Below are positions 46,723-56,866 of a stretch of 64,000 nt of DNA, piece after piece. The position numbers and the translations under genes were made by a program. Positions within the stretch are counted from its first letter, which is position 1, and each line of letters opens with the position of its first letter. The stretch is from the NCBI RefSeq assembly GCF_030272615.1, contig NC_081405.1, positions 153,345,113 through 153,409,112 of the forward strand, in the 5' to 3' direction. Below the pieces are notes generated by a model. It was given only the letters and a program-made list of their open reading frames with translations. It was not told the origin of the DNA and did no database searches. The DNA is from Cryptomeria japonica (taxonomy: Eukaryota; Streptophyta; Pinopsida; Cupressales; Cupressaceae).

Positions 46723-49700
46723 ATGAACCAAAAGATGAGGCCTATTTTACCCAAATTGGTGAGCTCGTCTTCCCTTGTAAGGTCTTTAACAGAGTTGGGT
46801 GACACAGCCTTGGTTCAACTAGATTTAGAGGTCTTTCTGGAGAGAGTAAAGAATTCAACCGCAGACATGATGAGAGATGTGGCTCAAAGTGGATTATTAG
46901 AAGTCACCGCTTTCCCCACTACTGCTCCTTGTCCAGAGTTAGTCTTAGAATGTATGAATCATTACGACAAGGGCAATAGGTGCATAAGGAGAAATGATGG
47001 TGAAATCTTGTTGTCTATTGACAAACAGATGGTAATGGCAGCTATGGGTATTCCACATTGGGAACCCTGTGAAGACTGGACCATTGGTAAATTTTACGGG
47101 ATCTTCTCTAAGAAGAAGCAATATTATAGAACAGTGATTGCCCGGAATTGGCTAGTAAAATTCCAAAAAGGGGGCTCGAGGCTACCAAGACCTTTAACCC
47201 GTGAACATTTGATTCCAGTAATCCGAGATGTGGTCATACTGCTGAGCAGGGTGAAAGGTAATTCTCACTCTTTCTACTGGGAGTACTGGATGTATTTCTT
47301 CATCCAAGTTACTCTGGATAAAAATCGGTTCATTGATTGGGGAACTATTATTGCGGAAAGATTGCATGAGGGTCTGAGTAATTATCTTGGAATGTCCAAT
47401 TTTTATATGTCATCCTATCTACTATACATGCTTGCCTGTGTGAGAGAGTGGTCGGGGTTGTCACATATAAAATGGGTTCAAAGCATGAGGATTTATGAGT
47501 ATCATCCTAGTTTAACTTTGAAAGGGCATGTTGATGATTATCTTCATTGGAATGATGTTTTCGCTGGAAGGCTGACCTTTGAGTTACAGGGAAATTTGCA
47601 CAGAAGAATGTCTGTGGAAGCAGTTGAACTCATCAACATATATGGCAGTTTCTTCATACAATTCAGTCATTTCACTTATTTAAGAGTTGGAGGATTTAAG
47701 GGTGAACCCTTTAGACTTCCTAGGTACGTCTCAGACTCTTGCATATTGATCAAAGTATCTAGACAGCTTGCTTACGTTACCAAAGATTATGGCGAGGACT
47801 CTAACACAAGCTGGATTTTTCCCATTGATTTAGGACATTGTAGTTGTAGATCAGTTTCTGATGCATTGAACCTTGAACTCGAATTTAAAAAGTTCCATTT
47901 GAAGTCCTTTGTAAAGAGGGATAACTTTGACAGTAGGGGTTTCATTGCTCAGTATGTAAAGAAAGCGGTACCTGACCAGCATGTTCCTTAGTTGGAAGAT
48001 TATTGGGAGGGTTGTCACGATGAATTTGAAGTAGGGAGAAGGGGTTGGTCTAGACTAACTTTGAAGCAAATTCATGATATGAAGTTACCCATGGATACCT
48101 CAGAGGTCACCAGTGATGATGAGGACACACTTAACTCCGATTTTATGAAACGGGTTCATGATGAAACTCTTCCGAAAATATATTGGAACAAGAAGATGGG
48201 CAACAGTGTTCAGACATGCACTTTTGGTGTAATCCGAAGGACAAAAAAATGGCTTGGGGGTCACCGTTTTCACCCAGCGTGAGCCACCAACTCAAGGAGC
48301 AAAAGTGGAAAGAGGAATATTGTGAATAAAATTTCTGTTGTGACTAACATTCCCTTTTTTGATGCAGGGAAAGCACAGAGAAGGATTAAGGAGGAGAAAC
48401 CTAACATCAAGGTTGAGTTTTCTGTTGCTGGTCGAGTAACCAAATCGAGATCCAAGAAGGGTTTCAAACCGTCGGCTTCTCACCTCATTTTGGATTTGGA
48501 TCCAGAGGAAACACCAAGCAAAATGACATCCCCTGTTTCCGAAGCGGACAAGCTTTCAATTGACATTGACACTATTTTTTCAAGACTCAGGAACACTCGA
48601 GATCCAGTCTCATGTAGACCATACCACGCCCCTGTCCTCAGCAGGGTTTTCATCCATGTCCTCAAAAGAGCTAACTCTAGCACCAAAATGGCTAAATGAT
48701 TCCATCACTAGAAAAAGGAATGTAGTTCTGAATTCAGTATCAATGGAGGACACCGTAAGCAAATGTCTGGGAAGGTCTACAAAGCCCAAAAAGTTAAAAA
48801 TAGAGGCAATGATTGACTTTGATGAAAATACAAAGCACTAGACTGCAAATATTGCTAGACCCGAACCTAACAAAGGTGCTGCTATGGATTCAAAAGTGGA
48901 TTATGTTGTTGAATGAATAGATTTGGGAATCGGAACCAAAGCTGTGGATGTTAAGCACTTGGAGACTTCCGCCAAGTGAATCATCTCGCATACCTGGAAG
49001 GATGAGAGGGACAAGGCTGAGTTGAAACAGAGTTTAATACAAATGGCTCAATATATCCATGCTTTGCAAAATAGCCCGTTGCCATTATCTCAACATTCGG
49101 GCCCTTTTAGCCCAAAGTCACCCAGCAATCAAAAATTCTTGGATGAAGTTCAACGAAACAGGATGATTGTCGAGGTTTTCTCAGAATGGCTCACCACAAT
49201 CATGTACCAGGCAACCAATTACATAACTGACTTGGTCCAGATTTTTAAGGATGCCAATGAGGTCACCAAAGCCTTAGATTCTGACTTGGTCTCATGGCAG
49301 AAGGAGAAGTCTAAATGGGTCATGATTTCAAAGCAAATGCGGGATACTCAACGTTATGGGCTAATGGACTTTTTTGCTGAAAACCAGGTGTCAGGTCTGA
49401 ATGAAGATGTCATGTTCATTTGCAAGGAGAGTATTGAATGGTACAATCATATTATTGAGCAAGGTTATATTGAGTCAGCCAGCCTGCGCGGTGAATTAAC
49501 AGCCCTGAGGGTAACTATGCAGACGGACTTACGTTGTGTGGATGTTCAATTACTTAAGATAGTGAAACTCTGGAGGACACCATGGAGATGATTAATCAGT
49601 TTGGTAGCCACATCAGGTAGATCAAGATGGAGAAGTCCTTGTCTGTGGAAGATTTTACAAGGATCTCTAAGGTGGAATCAATGCTCACCGTGTGCCTTGA

Positions 49701-49911
49701 TCATTTGGATTCTCACAGAGATAAGGTGCAAATGGTGAAGAGGAAGAAGGAGATTTGGAAACAGAGGGTTATTCATATCTGTTTGCCAGACGTAACAGTA
49801 ATCCAGGAGTTTTCAAAGGTACATCAAGAGTGGAGCATGGCCAAGGCAGTGATGGTGTCTATTCAAGACACTAATCCGAGTGATAACATCGAAACAGAGC
49901 AGACAGCATGA
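46723..49911 (+). CDS. LTR-borne large protein, 5' LTR copy (unrecognised)
   Basis: Starts at ATG 46723 (MNQKMRPILPKL) and ends at TGA 49909-49911. The first 422 codons are uninterrupted to TAG 47989, a stop also present in the other LTR. The same frame continues (LEDYWEGCHDEFEVG...). Another shared stop (TGA 48280) falls in a predicted 141-nt intron (48227-48367). A private extra T at about 48577 shifts the frame, later compensated near 49560. Residues about 90-115 (GEILLSIDKQMVMAAMGIP) loosely recall the motif of plant transposon-linked and plant-mobile-domain proteins. A basic patch (RVTKSRSKKGFK) and a helical, charged C-terminal third follow. Function is unknown. It is not gag, pol or envelope-like. 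Confidence 0.65.
48227..48367 (+). other. Predicted 141-nt intron in the LTR-borne gene
   Basis: Donor GTGTAATC after TTTG; branch-like TGACTAAC followed by a CCCTTTTTT tract and GATGCAG acceptor. Phase 1 on both sides, so TTT GGG AAA GCA joins cleanly. The corresponding stretch in the 3' LTR (59230-59370) has the same length and signals. Confidence 0.45.
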
Positions 49912-50606
49912 CTAGCGCTATTGGCAGTTTTTTGCCAACAAGCCTAGTTATTTTCTTTAAAATTTGGTTATCGTAGTTAGGGTTGATTTTCATTAACTCT
50001 TATGAGTTAATTTTACTTTGGTTTTAAAAAAAGACTATTGGGTCTGGTGACCTATAAGTATCAAATGTAATAACTTTGTTGAGATTTGCTAAGTTTTTGA
50101 AAAAGACTGTCTTTAAGATTAGCTAAATACGGTTTTTTTGTGTATGAAGAAAGTTGAGGATCATCTGTGAATGTGAATCTTTTTAACAGCTATTTTCGGT
50201 TTGATTTCTTTGTAACTTTATTTTGAGGAAGGAGTTGTTATACTTTCTATATACGCTGAAAGTTATTGGCTAGGTTTATTTCGGAAGTCTTTGTTCATTT
50301 TGTTTTAGTGATCATATGAAGTTTGTTGGCTTTATATAAAAGGTTATATATGGATAAGTACTTGCATTCATTTTGTATTGACTGGTGTATGCAACTACCT
50401 TTAAGTGCTTTCTGGTGAAAAGCATTCCATTGATTGTATGTAATTTGTAGCCAAATGAATATTTACTAAAGGGAGTTGTACCTAAATTCAGAGGTTAATC
50501 AATTAAATGATTTTCCAACTGTTTGGTAGGAGAATTTGTCTAATTTCCTGTGTTTTACACTGCTATAATTTGATTAGATAACGAAAGACAAATCTGTTTA
50601 CCAATA
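49912..50606 (+). other. Non-coding 3' part of the 5' LTR
   Basis: No gene. T-rich, with ATATAAAAGG (about 50333-50343) and TTATATATGG, which could be promoter or processing signals. It is followed by the LTR end. Confidence 0.4.
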
Positions 50607-50612
50607 GATTTT

Positions 50613-50632
50613 TGGCAACCCTGTTGGGGATC
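50613..50632 (+). promoter_or_regulatory. Primer-binding site, tRNA-Asp-like
   Basis: TGGCAACCCTGTTGGGGATC follows the LTR by 6 bases. It resembles the gypsy PBS TGGCGCCGTTGCCGGGGATC with several C-to-T/G-to-A type changes. Confidence 0.65.
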
Positions 50633-51113
50633 GAAGAGAATAATTGAATTGAAAAACCAGATCGTCTTTATAGTCTACTCTATTTTCTATGAATGGTATT
50701 GCCTCTTGAGGGGTTCTTGCCTTTCTTGTAACCAAATCTAAACTGGGTACAAGAGGAACAAAGTAACATTACCTCAGAGTTGGATACTCTAGCCTGGAGG
50801 CATAGAAGAAGTCGAGTAGAATATGATAGAATCGGTGCTCTTCTTAGTGAAATTGAAAGACAATCGGATCAGCCTATGTTAGTCATTGAAAGAATAGTGG
50901 TTCATAGGGTTTTCTTTATTCACGTCCCTGATAATCAATTCCAAATTTCCAGACGTTTGTTGCCCTGATTGTTCCACACTAGACTCCAAACCATATACTA
51001 GATCTCAGAGGAGAGGGGGCATTTCTGATCCTATTTTTGAAGAATTACAGAAACTAAGTTTCCAATCCACCTTCACGCCCCAATGAAGGGAAAGAAGTAG
51101 ACCTCCATCTCCT
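50633..51113 (+). other. Leader and possible gag N-terminus
   Basis: An open frame (50780-50968) reads DTLAWRHRRSRVEYDRIGAL then LSEIERQSDQPM, a charged helical stretch that could be the original Gag N-terminus, now out of frame with 51114 by one base. Confidence 0.4.
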
Positions 51114-52460
51114 TTGTCGTCATCACCTGTGTCTCCAGTTTGTCAAGCATTGGTCCTGCACGGTGTTGCCATACCCATTTCATTCAACCCAACTCCCCTT
51201 AATATTATACTTCCAATGGCAGTGAATAATCCTTGGGGGGCAACTGTAGGCCCGTTGAACTTAGGCTTGAACCTTAACCCCTTGCCAAAGGCTGCTAGAG
51301 ATCATCTGCCTAAGTTTAGCGGGGATGGGACGGTCACTGTGGATGAGCATTTGAATGCTTTCAGTGTAGCTTGTAGAGTAATAGCGGTTCAACATGAGGA
51401 TGTGGCTATTAGGCTATTTATCCAAACATTGACAGGAGTGGCAGTGGATTGGTTTTATCATTTACCAAATAGTGTGATAACGACCTGGCAGGATTTGAAG
51501 ACAAGATTTGAAGCTAGATTCAAGGTAGCTAAAGATGAGCACTCCCTTCTAGCTCAATTATCTCAGTTGAAAAAGGAACTTCCTGAATCCATGAGAGACT
51601 TTGTAGCCAGATTTGATAAGATTCTGCACAAGATTTCGATCAACCAAAAACCTTCAGATGATAATCTCAAATGTTTTTTTATTAACTCAATGCCCTCTGA
51701 AATAAGTTTCTTGATTACTAGGCAAAGGGTTGCAGATTTGAATGCTGCCAAAACCCTTGCAGTTGAACTAGAAGATGATTTGATCACTGCAGGCAAATGG
51801 AAACGTGAAGTGCAAACATCCAATGCACAACCTACTACTTCCTCAAATCCTGTCATTCAACAGTTAATGAATGATGTAATTGCCCTGAAGAAATAGACTC
51901 CTAAAGCACATACTTCCTATTCTCAGCCATATCAAGACATTCCTAGGAGATATCCTAACCAATAGGCAGGAAGTGGAGGGAGACAATTACAACTACCCCC
52001 TATCCAGCAAAGACTTGCTATTGAAGCACCACCACTCAAGACAAATTCTTGTGTGTTTCATTTAACTGATGAGCATGATGGGTCTTCGTGCCCGGAGATG
52101 GTTTGTTTTTCTCAAATGATCAATAAAGGAGAAACAATCCTAGAAGCGGATGAAGTAAGTTCCCAAGGTATGCCTGGCGACTCTGAAATTCATTATATGG
52201 AATATGTCTCCAACTCAAAGAGGGGAGGAAACATGTTGGTATCTTTGGAGGATTCTTCATACGCAATTCTTACAAGAACTCAACAGAATTTGAAATCTCA
52301 AGATGTTGCAACACCCATACATAGTTTTGAGAAGGGAAAAGAAATCTTAACCCGTCATGGAGGTATGTCAAAAGTGGTTCCAGATGTTGCTCCTTTAAGT
52401 CCTGATTCTTCTACTAACCCTTTTGATATCATTGAGTTTTGCAAAACATCTCATGTTTAG
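51114..52460 (+). pseudogene. Ty3/gypsy gag
   Basis: Retrotrans_gag core: LPKFSGDGTVTVDEHLNAFS, AIRLFIQTLTGVAVDWFYHL, VITTWQDLKTRFEARFKVAK and LSQLKKELPESMRDFVARFD. A TAG at 51894-51896 and another near 51965 interrupt. The frame then continues with a nucleocapsid-like CVFHLTDEHDGSSCPE (C-x2-H-x4-H-x4-C), a variant zinc knuckle, and an acidic linker to TAG at 52460. Gag forms the particle. The same frame continues into protease, so Gag-Pol was probably one polyprotein. Confidence 0.85.
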
Positions 52461-52466
52461 ATTTCT

Positions 52467-53190
52467 TTGGCTGAGTATTTGAAGTTGAACCCACGAGAAC
52501 TAGATAGATTAGTTGAATTTGTTAAAGGTGATGATGCCCATGCCTTAGCAAGTGGAACCCAGACACCTATGAATATTGTTTCACCAGCACATGTTGATGT
52601 TAGTCCTACTCAAGTAACCCCTGAGATTTCATCAAGGTCTCCCCCTTTGCAAGATGATCTCCTTGAACCTAGCCTTGAAAATAAACCAGAACCTTTCTAT
52701 GTGTCCTTATATATTAATGGGCACAAGTTGAGTAATTGCATAATTGACTCGGAAGCATCCGATAACGTCATGCCTTTGGCTGTAGAAAAAGCTTTAGGTT
52801 TGACCCTAACAAAGACCTTTGGCAAGTGTTACTCCATGGACTCCAAGCAGGTTCCTTTATTAGGGAAAATTAAAGATGCGCAGGTCGCCTTAGTAGCACA
52901 TCCCGCCAAGAGAATCAAGTTGACAATCCTAGTGGTTGACATTCTTGCTAGCTATGGTATGTTGTTGAGTCACACTTTTTGTAAGGACATGGGAGGGGAA
53001 ATTAAGATGGACTGGTCTCAAGCGATAATCTCGGTTGGAAAACAGAGAGTCCTTTTGCACCCTGAAATGAAGGCTAAGTACACATTTTTTCCCTCTAATG
53101 ATTCGAAAGCTCAAATTTTGTATCAAGATTGTGGTTTTGGCAATTACATGATAACGAATGACCCTCAAGATGAGAATATGTTACTAGGTG
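52467..53190 (+). pseudogene. Ty3/gypsy aspartic protease region
   Basis: An N-terminal linker (LAEYLKLNPRELDRLVEFVK) leads to PFYVSLYINGHKLSNCIIDS, EASDNVMPLAVEKALGL. The catalytic motif is DSEAS, with Glu in place of the usual Gly in DSGAS (Asp codon 52746-52748). Then come VDILASYGMLLSHTFCKDMG and KMDWSQAIISV, the family's flap and C-terminal strands. The G-to-E change would probably kill activity. Confidence 0.8.
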
Positions 53191-53819
53191 CAGGTAGGTT
53201 AAATGAACTTTGGTCCATGGAATTTGATGGGAGTTGTTCATCTTCAGGATCAGGTGTTGGGATCGTTTTGATGTCCGCCCGCGGAGAGATCATTCCTTAT
53301 TCTTTTAAGCTGGAGTTTCAAAACACAAATAATACGGCCTAGTATGAGGCCTTGCTATTGGGTCTGGCTGAAGCAAAGAGGTTGCAAATCAAGATGTTGA
53401 AGGTGAAAGGTGATGCAGAACTTATTGTTAAGTAGGTGAGGGGCTTATTTGCGGTCAAAAATGAGAGATTAAGACACTATAGAAATCGTGTTTGGGATGA
53501 GATTAAGGCCTTTGATGCTTTTTCAATTGAAGCCATTCCTAGGGAATTTAATTTGAAGGCAAATTCTTTGGCGGTATTTGTAGCCTTGCTGGTCCCACAC
53601 CCAGATTTCACAACTAATACTTATAGGGTTGAACTGGTTTATAGACCTAGTGTGCCAGATAATTCTAAATCCTCGCAGGTGTTCGAAAATGATAAACAGA
53701 TTCAAAACTTTCTGCAATGTACTGAAATTTTTACATCCTTGTTTTACGAAGGGTCGGTGGAGAGTTGTAAGGAGTATTCTCCAGATATGCAAGAAGAAGC
53801 ACATGATGGGATGTTGTAG
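53191..53819 (+). pseudogene. Extra RNase H-like domain upstream of RT
   Basis: Reads LWSMEFDGSCSSSGSGVGIV, LMSARGEIIPYSFKLEFQNT, then NNTAXYEALLLGLAEAKRLQ, KVKGDAELIVK and AIPREFNLKANSLA. This is the D-E-D-D architecture of the archaeal-type RNase H used as a second RNase H by plant Tat-lineage elements: Asp at 53226-53228, the Glu in YEALL and the Asp in GDAEL are visible, while the last Asp is Asn (KANSLA for KADSLA). Stops at 53341 and 53433 are the only breaks. In Tat elements this domain normally lies after RT-RNase H; here it lies between protease and RT. Confidence 0.75.
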
Positions 53820-54760
53820 TTAAAGGGAAATAAAATTCCAAAAGGTTTAGTTTCTCTTGAACGTCTCTTCGATAGGAAGGATGGGTATGTCAAGCGAAGG
53901 GATAAGGAAGCTCCTGTGATTCAGAGCTCTGTGGAGTATGAGCAAATTAATATCGGTACCAATGAGGATCCTAAATTTGTTAATTTGGGAAAATGTTGTT
54001 CAGAAGTGGAAAGAAAGAAGTTCATTGATTTACTGGTAGAGTTTAAAGATGTATTTGCGTGGAGTTATGATGATTTGAAGAACTTTAGGGATGGTAAGTT
54101 TCAGCATCAAATTCCTTTGAAACCAGGTGTTAATCCATTCTGACAGAAGTTAAGAAACTTTAATCCCAAGGTAGCAGAAGCGATTTTTCATGAGGTTGAC
54201 AAAATGTTGAAGGCTCGAATTATCTATCCTATACACCACTCTACCTGAGTTGCGAACATAGTTCCTATTTGAAAGAAGAATGGCGAGATACAAATCTGTG
54301 TTGATTTTAGAAATTTAAATCAAGCAAGTTTGAAGGATAATTATCACCTGCCTGCGATGGATCATACTTTACAAATTGTTTCCAGATCAAAGATGATGTC
54401 TATGTTGGACGGTTTCTCTGGGTATAATCAAATTAGTGTCACGGAGCGCGATCAACACAAGACAGCCTTTATAACTCCCTGGGGCACCTTCACTTATAAC
54501 AAGATGCCTTTTGGGCTGATTAACACAGGAGCTACTTTTCAAAGAGCGATGGATCTTTCCTTTGGACATTTAAGGGATAAGATTATTGTGGTGTATTTAG
54601 ATGATTTAACGGTATTCTCCAGAAAAAGGAAACATCATGTGCGGTGAGGAAAGTTCTAATGAGATGCAGAGAGCATGGGGTATCCCTAAATCCTAAAAAG
54701 TATGTCTTTGGTGTCATGGAGGGAAAACTTTTGGGACACATTGTCTCATAGGAAGGAGTA
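53820..54760 (+). pseudogene. Ty3/gypsy reverse transcriptase
   Basis: Upstream connector FIDLLVEFKDVFAWSYDDLK and HQIPLKPGVNPF, then NPKVAEAIFHEVDKMLKARI, VDFRNLNQASLKDNYHLPAM, MMSMLDGFSGYNQISVTERD, TAFITPWGTFTYNKMPFGL and IVVYLDDLTVFS. The polymerase motif YLDD is intact (54594-54605). Stops at 54141, 54247 and 54271 replace Trp in NPFW, STW and PIWKK, and a frameshift follows at about 54640. The thumb region (GVSLNPKKYVFGVMEGKLLG) is in the next frame with three stops. It would copy element RNA into DNA. Confidence 0.9.
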
Positions 54761-55375
54761 AAAGTTGATCCCTAGAGAGTAAAGGTGATACAATAACTTA
54801 GTCTTCCCTCAAATAGAAATGGAGTGAGGTCTTTCTTTGGACAGGTGAACTTCTTGAGACGTTTTATTCCTAATTTTGCTGAAACTACCAAGTACATTGT
54901 GAATATGATGAGTGAAAAGGTAGCTTTTAAGTGGAATGAAGTGGGCAGAAAAGCTTTTGAAGAGATTAAAAAGGCAATTGCACATGCGCCCACCCTAGTA
55001 AATCCAAACTTTAATAAGGATTTTATTATTTATTGCTATGCATCAAACCATACTATGTCCAGGATTTTGGTACAAAAAAGTGAAGATAATGAGGAAGTGT
55101 CAATTTCATTTATGAGTGTTCCCCTGAAGAAGCATGAGTTGAAGTACTCACAGATAGAGAAGCATGCTTATGTGGTGGTTAAAGTTGTTAAGCAGTTCAG
55201 GTATTATATACTTCACTCGCATGCAATTGTTTTTGTTCCCAATTCTGCAGTAAAGGCTATTTTAACTCAATAGGATGTTGGCATCAACAATAGAGCATCT
55301 TGGGTTTCCAAGATACAGGAATTCAATTTAGATATCAAGCCCACTAAACTGGTCAGAGGACAAGGCCTCTATAGA
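54761..55375 (+). pseudogene. Degenerate Ty3/gypsy RNase H
   Basis: After RSFFGQVNFLRRFIPNFAET the RNase H reads PNFNKDFIIYCYASNHTMSR, VSISFMSVPLKKHELKYSQI and EKHAYVVVKVVKQFRYYILH. The first catalytic Asp (TDAS in active enzymes) is Tyr (CYAS). Loss of this residue is typical of elements that carry a second RNase H, so it may be ancestral rather than decay. It ends at TAG 55273, followed by WVSKIQEFNLDIKPTKLVRG and QGLYRL, the usual tether. Confidence 0.8.
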
Positions 55376-56704
55376 TTGATGGTGGAAAATGAGTCCAAAG
55401 AGCACAGCAATTTACCTTTAACTTTGTTCGTTGGTCATCAAGATTCTTGGTTCACTAATGTGGCGTATTATCTTACATATGGGGACTGTCCAGATCATCT
55501 TTCTCCTAGAGAGAAAAGGAATTTGAGGTTGAAAGCTGCAAGGTACGTTCTCTCAAATAACATATTGTATAAAAAGGGTTTAGATGGCACTTTTCTCTGA
55601 TGTGTGGATAAACCGCACCAAGAAGCTCTATTGAAAACTTTCCATAATGAAGCATGCAGGGGCCATTTTTCCTCTACGGTTACTGCATACAAAATCCTGA
55701 GAAATTGTTACTATTGGCCAGGTATGTTCCGGGATGCATATGCTTGGGTGGCGAGGTGTGAGAAATACAAGCTATTTACTAGTAAACCCCAGTTGGTCGC
55801 CTTGCCTTTAAGGCCTGTGGTGATTAAAGAACCATTTAAGTAGTGGGGACTAGATTTTATTGGTCCTTTGAATCCTAGTTCTAGTGCGGGCCACACTCAC
55901 ATATTAACAGTGATGGATTATTTTGCTAAATGGGTGGAAGCTATCCCTGTAAGAAAAACTACCTTAGAAATTGTGTGTACGTTCCTTAAGGAGAATATTC
56001 TTGTCAGGTTTGGAGTTCCTCAGAAGATAGTCACAAATAATGCATCAATTATTTCTTCATCAGAATTGAGCCTATTTTTCTATGACCACGGAATTGCTCT
56101 GGCACATGCTTCTAATTATTATCCGCAAGGTAATGGTCAAGCGGAATCAAGTAACAAGAACTTGATCAATATTATGAGGAAATTAGTCAGTGAAAATTTT
56201 AGAGATTGGCATAAGAGGCTACATGAAGCACTATGGGCGGATCGAACTTCACCAAAACGGGTCATAGGGATGTCACCTTTTGAACTAGTTTATAGTATTG
56301 GTGCACAAATCTCTCTTCCTTTAGAATTAGATGCTTCTAAACTACAGACGGTGATAGAAGATGCATTTTTTCAGAGCCGCCTTGAAAAGTGGATCATGTA
56401 TTTAACCAAAATTGAAGAAGAAAGAGAAAAGCTGGTTGACGGCATCACAGAGCATCAGATGAGGGTTAAAAGGATTTTTGATCAGAAGGCAAGGCCCAGG
56501 AAGTTCATGAAAGGAAATCTAGTGTTATTATGGGATAAAAGAAGAGAACCGAAAGGTGCTCATGGCAAATTTGAGTCGTTGTGGAAAGGACCTCATGTGA
56601 TCTACGAAGAAAAAGGGCCCAATTCTTTTAAACTTGCTTATCAGGATGGTTTTGAGCTTCCCCTGTCTTATAATGGGCAAGATTTAAAATTGTATCAACT
56701 ATAA
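55376..56704 (+). pseudogene. Ty3/gypsy integrase
   Basis: N-terminal zinc region: HQEALLKTFHNEACRGHFSS then YKILRNCYYWPGMFRDAY and ARCEKYKLF, where the last Cys of the HHCC site is Tyr. Catalytic core: WGLDFIGPLNP (Asp 55853-55855), VTNNASIISSSE with Asn in place of the second catalytic Asp (56036-56038), and YYPQGNGQAESSNKNLI (Glu 56144-56146). C-terminal domain: LVLLWDKRREPKGAHGKFES and SLWKGPHVIYEEKGPNSFKL. No chromodomain, consistent with a Tat/Athila-type lineage. Stops at 55600 and 55843 (TGG/CAG type changes). Confidence 0.9.
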
Positions 56705-56866
56705 CTAGGCTTCCCCTGTTAGCTTGTACCTATTCATTTTTGTTGTGCTAGTTTAGGTGTGTTCATTTTTGTTGTAAGTCGATCCTTAGTCAATTATGTT
56801 GCGAACCAGAGATTCTGTGATTCATTGCTTGATATCTTACGACACCCAGTCCCCATGTAGAGCCAC
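56705..56866 (+). other. Short 3' untranslated stretch before the 3' LTR
   Basis: 162 bp without a gene. The expected polypurine tract next to 56867 is not seen; the sequence there is CCCCATGTAGAGCCAC. Confidence 0.5.

Larger units (their letters stand above)
45861..50606 (+). mobile_element. 5' LTR of the giant-LTR gypsy element
   Basis: Starts TGTTGGGCCCATAAAC and ends CTGTTTACCAATA (CA to TA at the end). Contains two TTGAACC hairpins (45988-46049, 46122-46166), the LTR-borne coding region (46723-49911) and about 700 bp of non-coding tail before the PBS. Confidence 0.9.
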
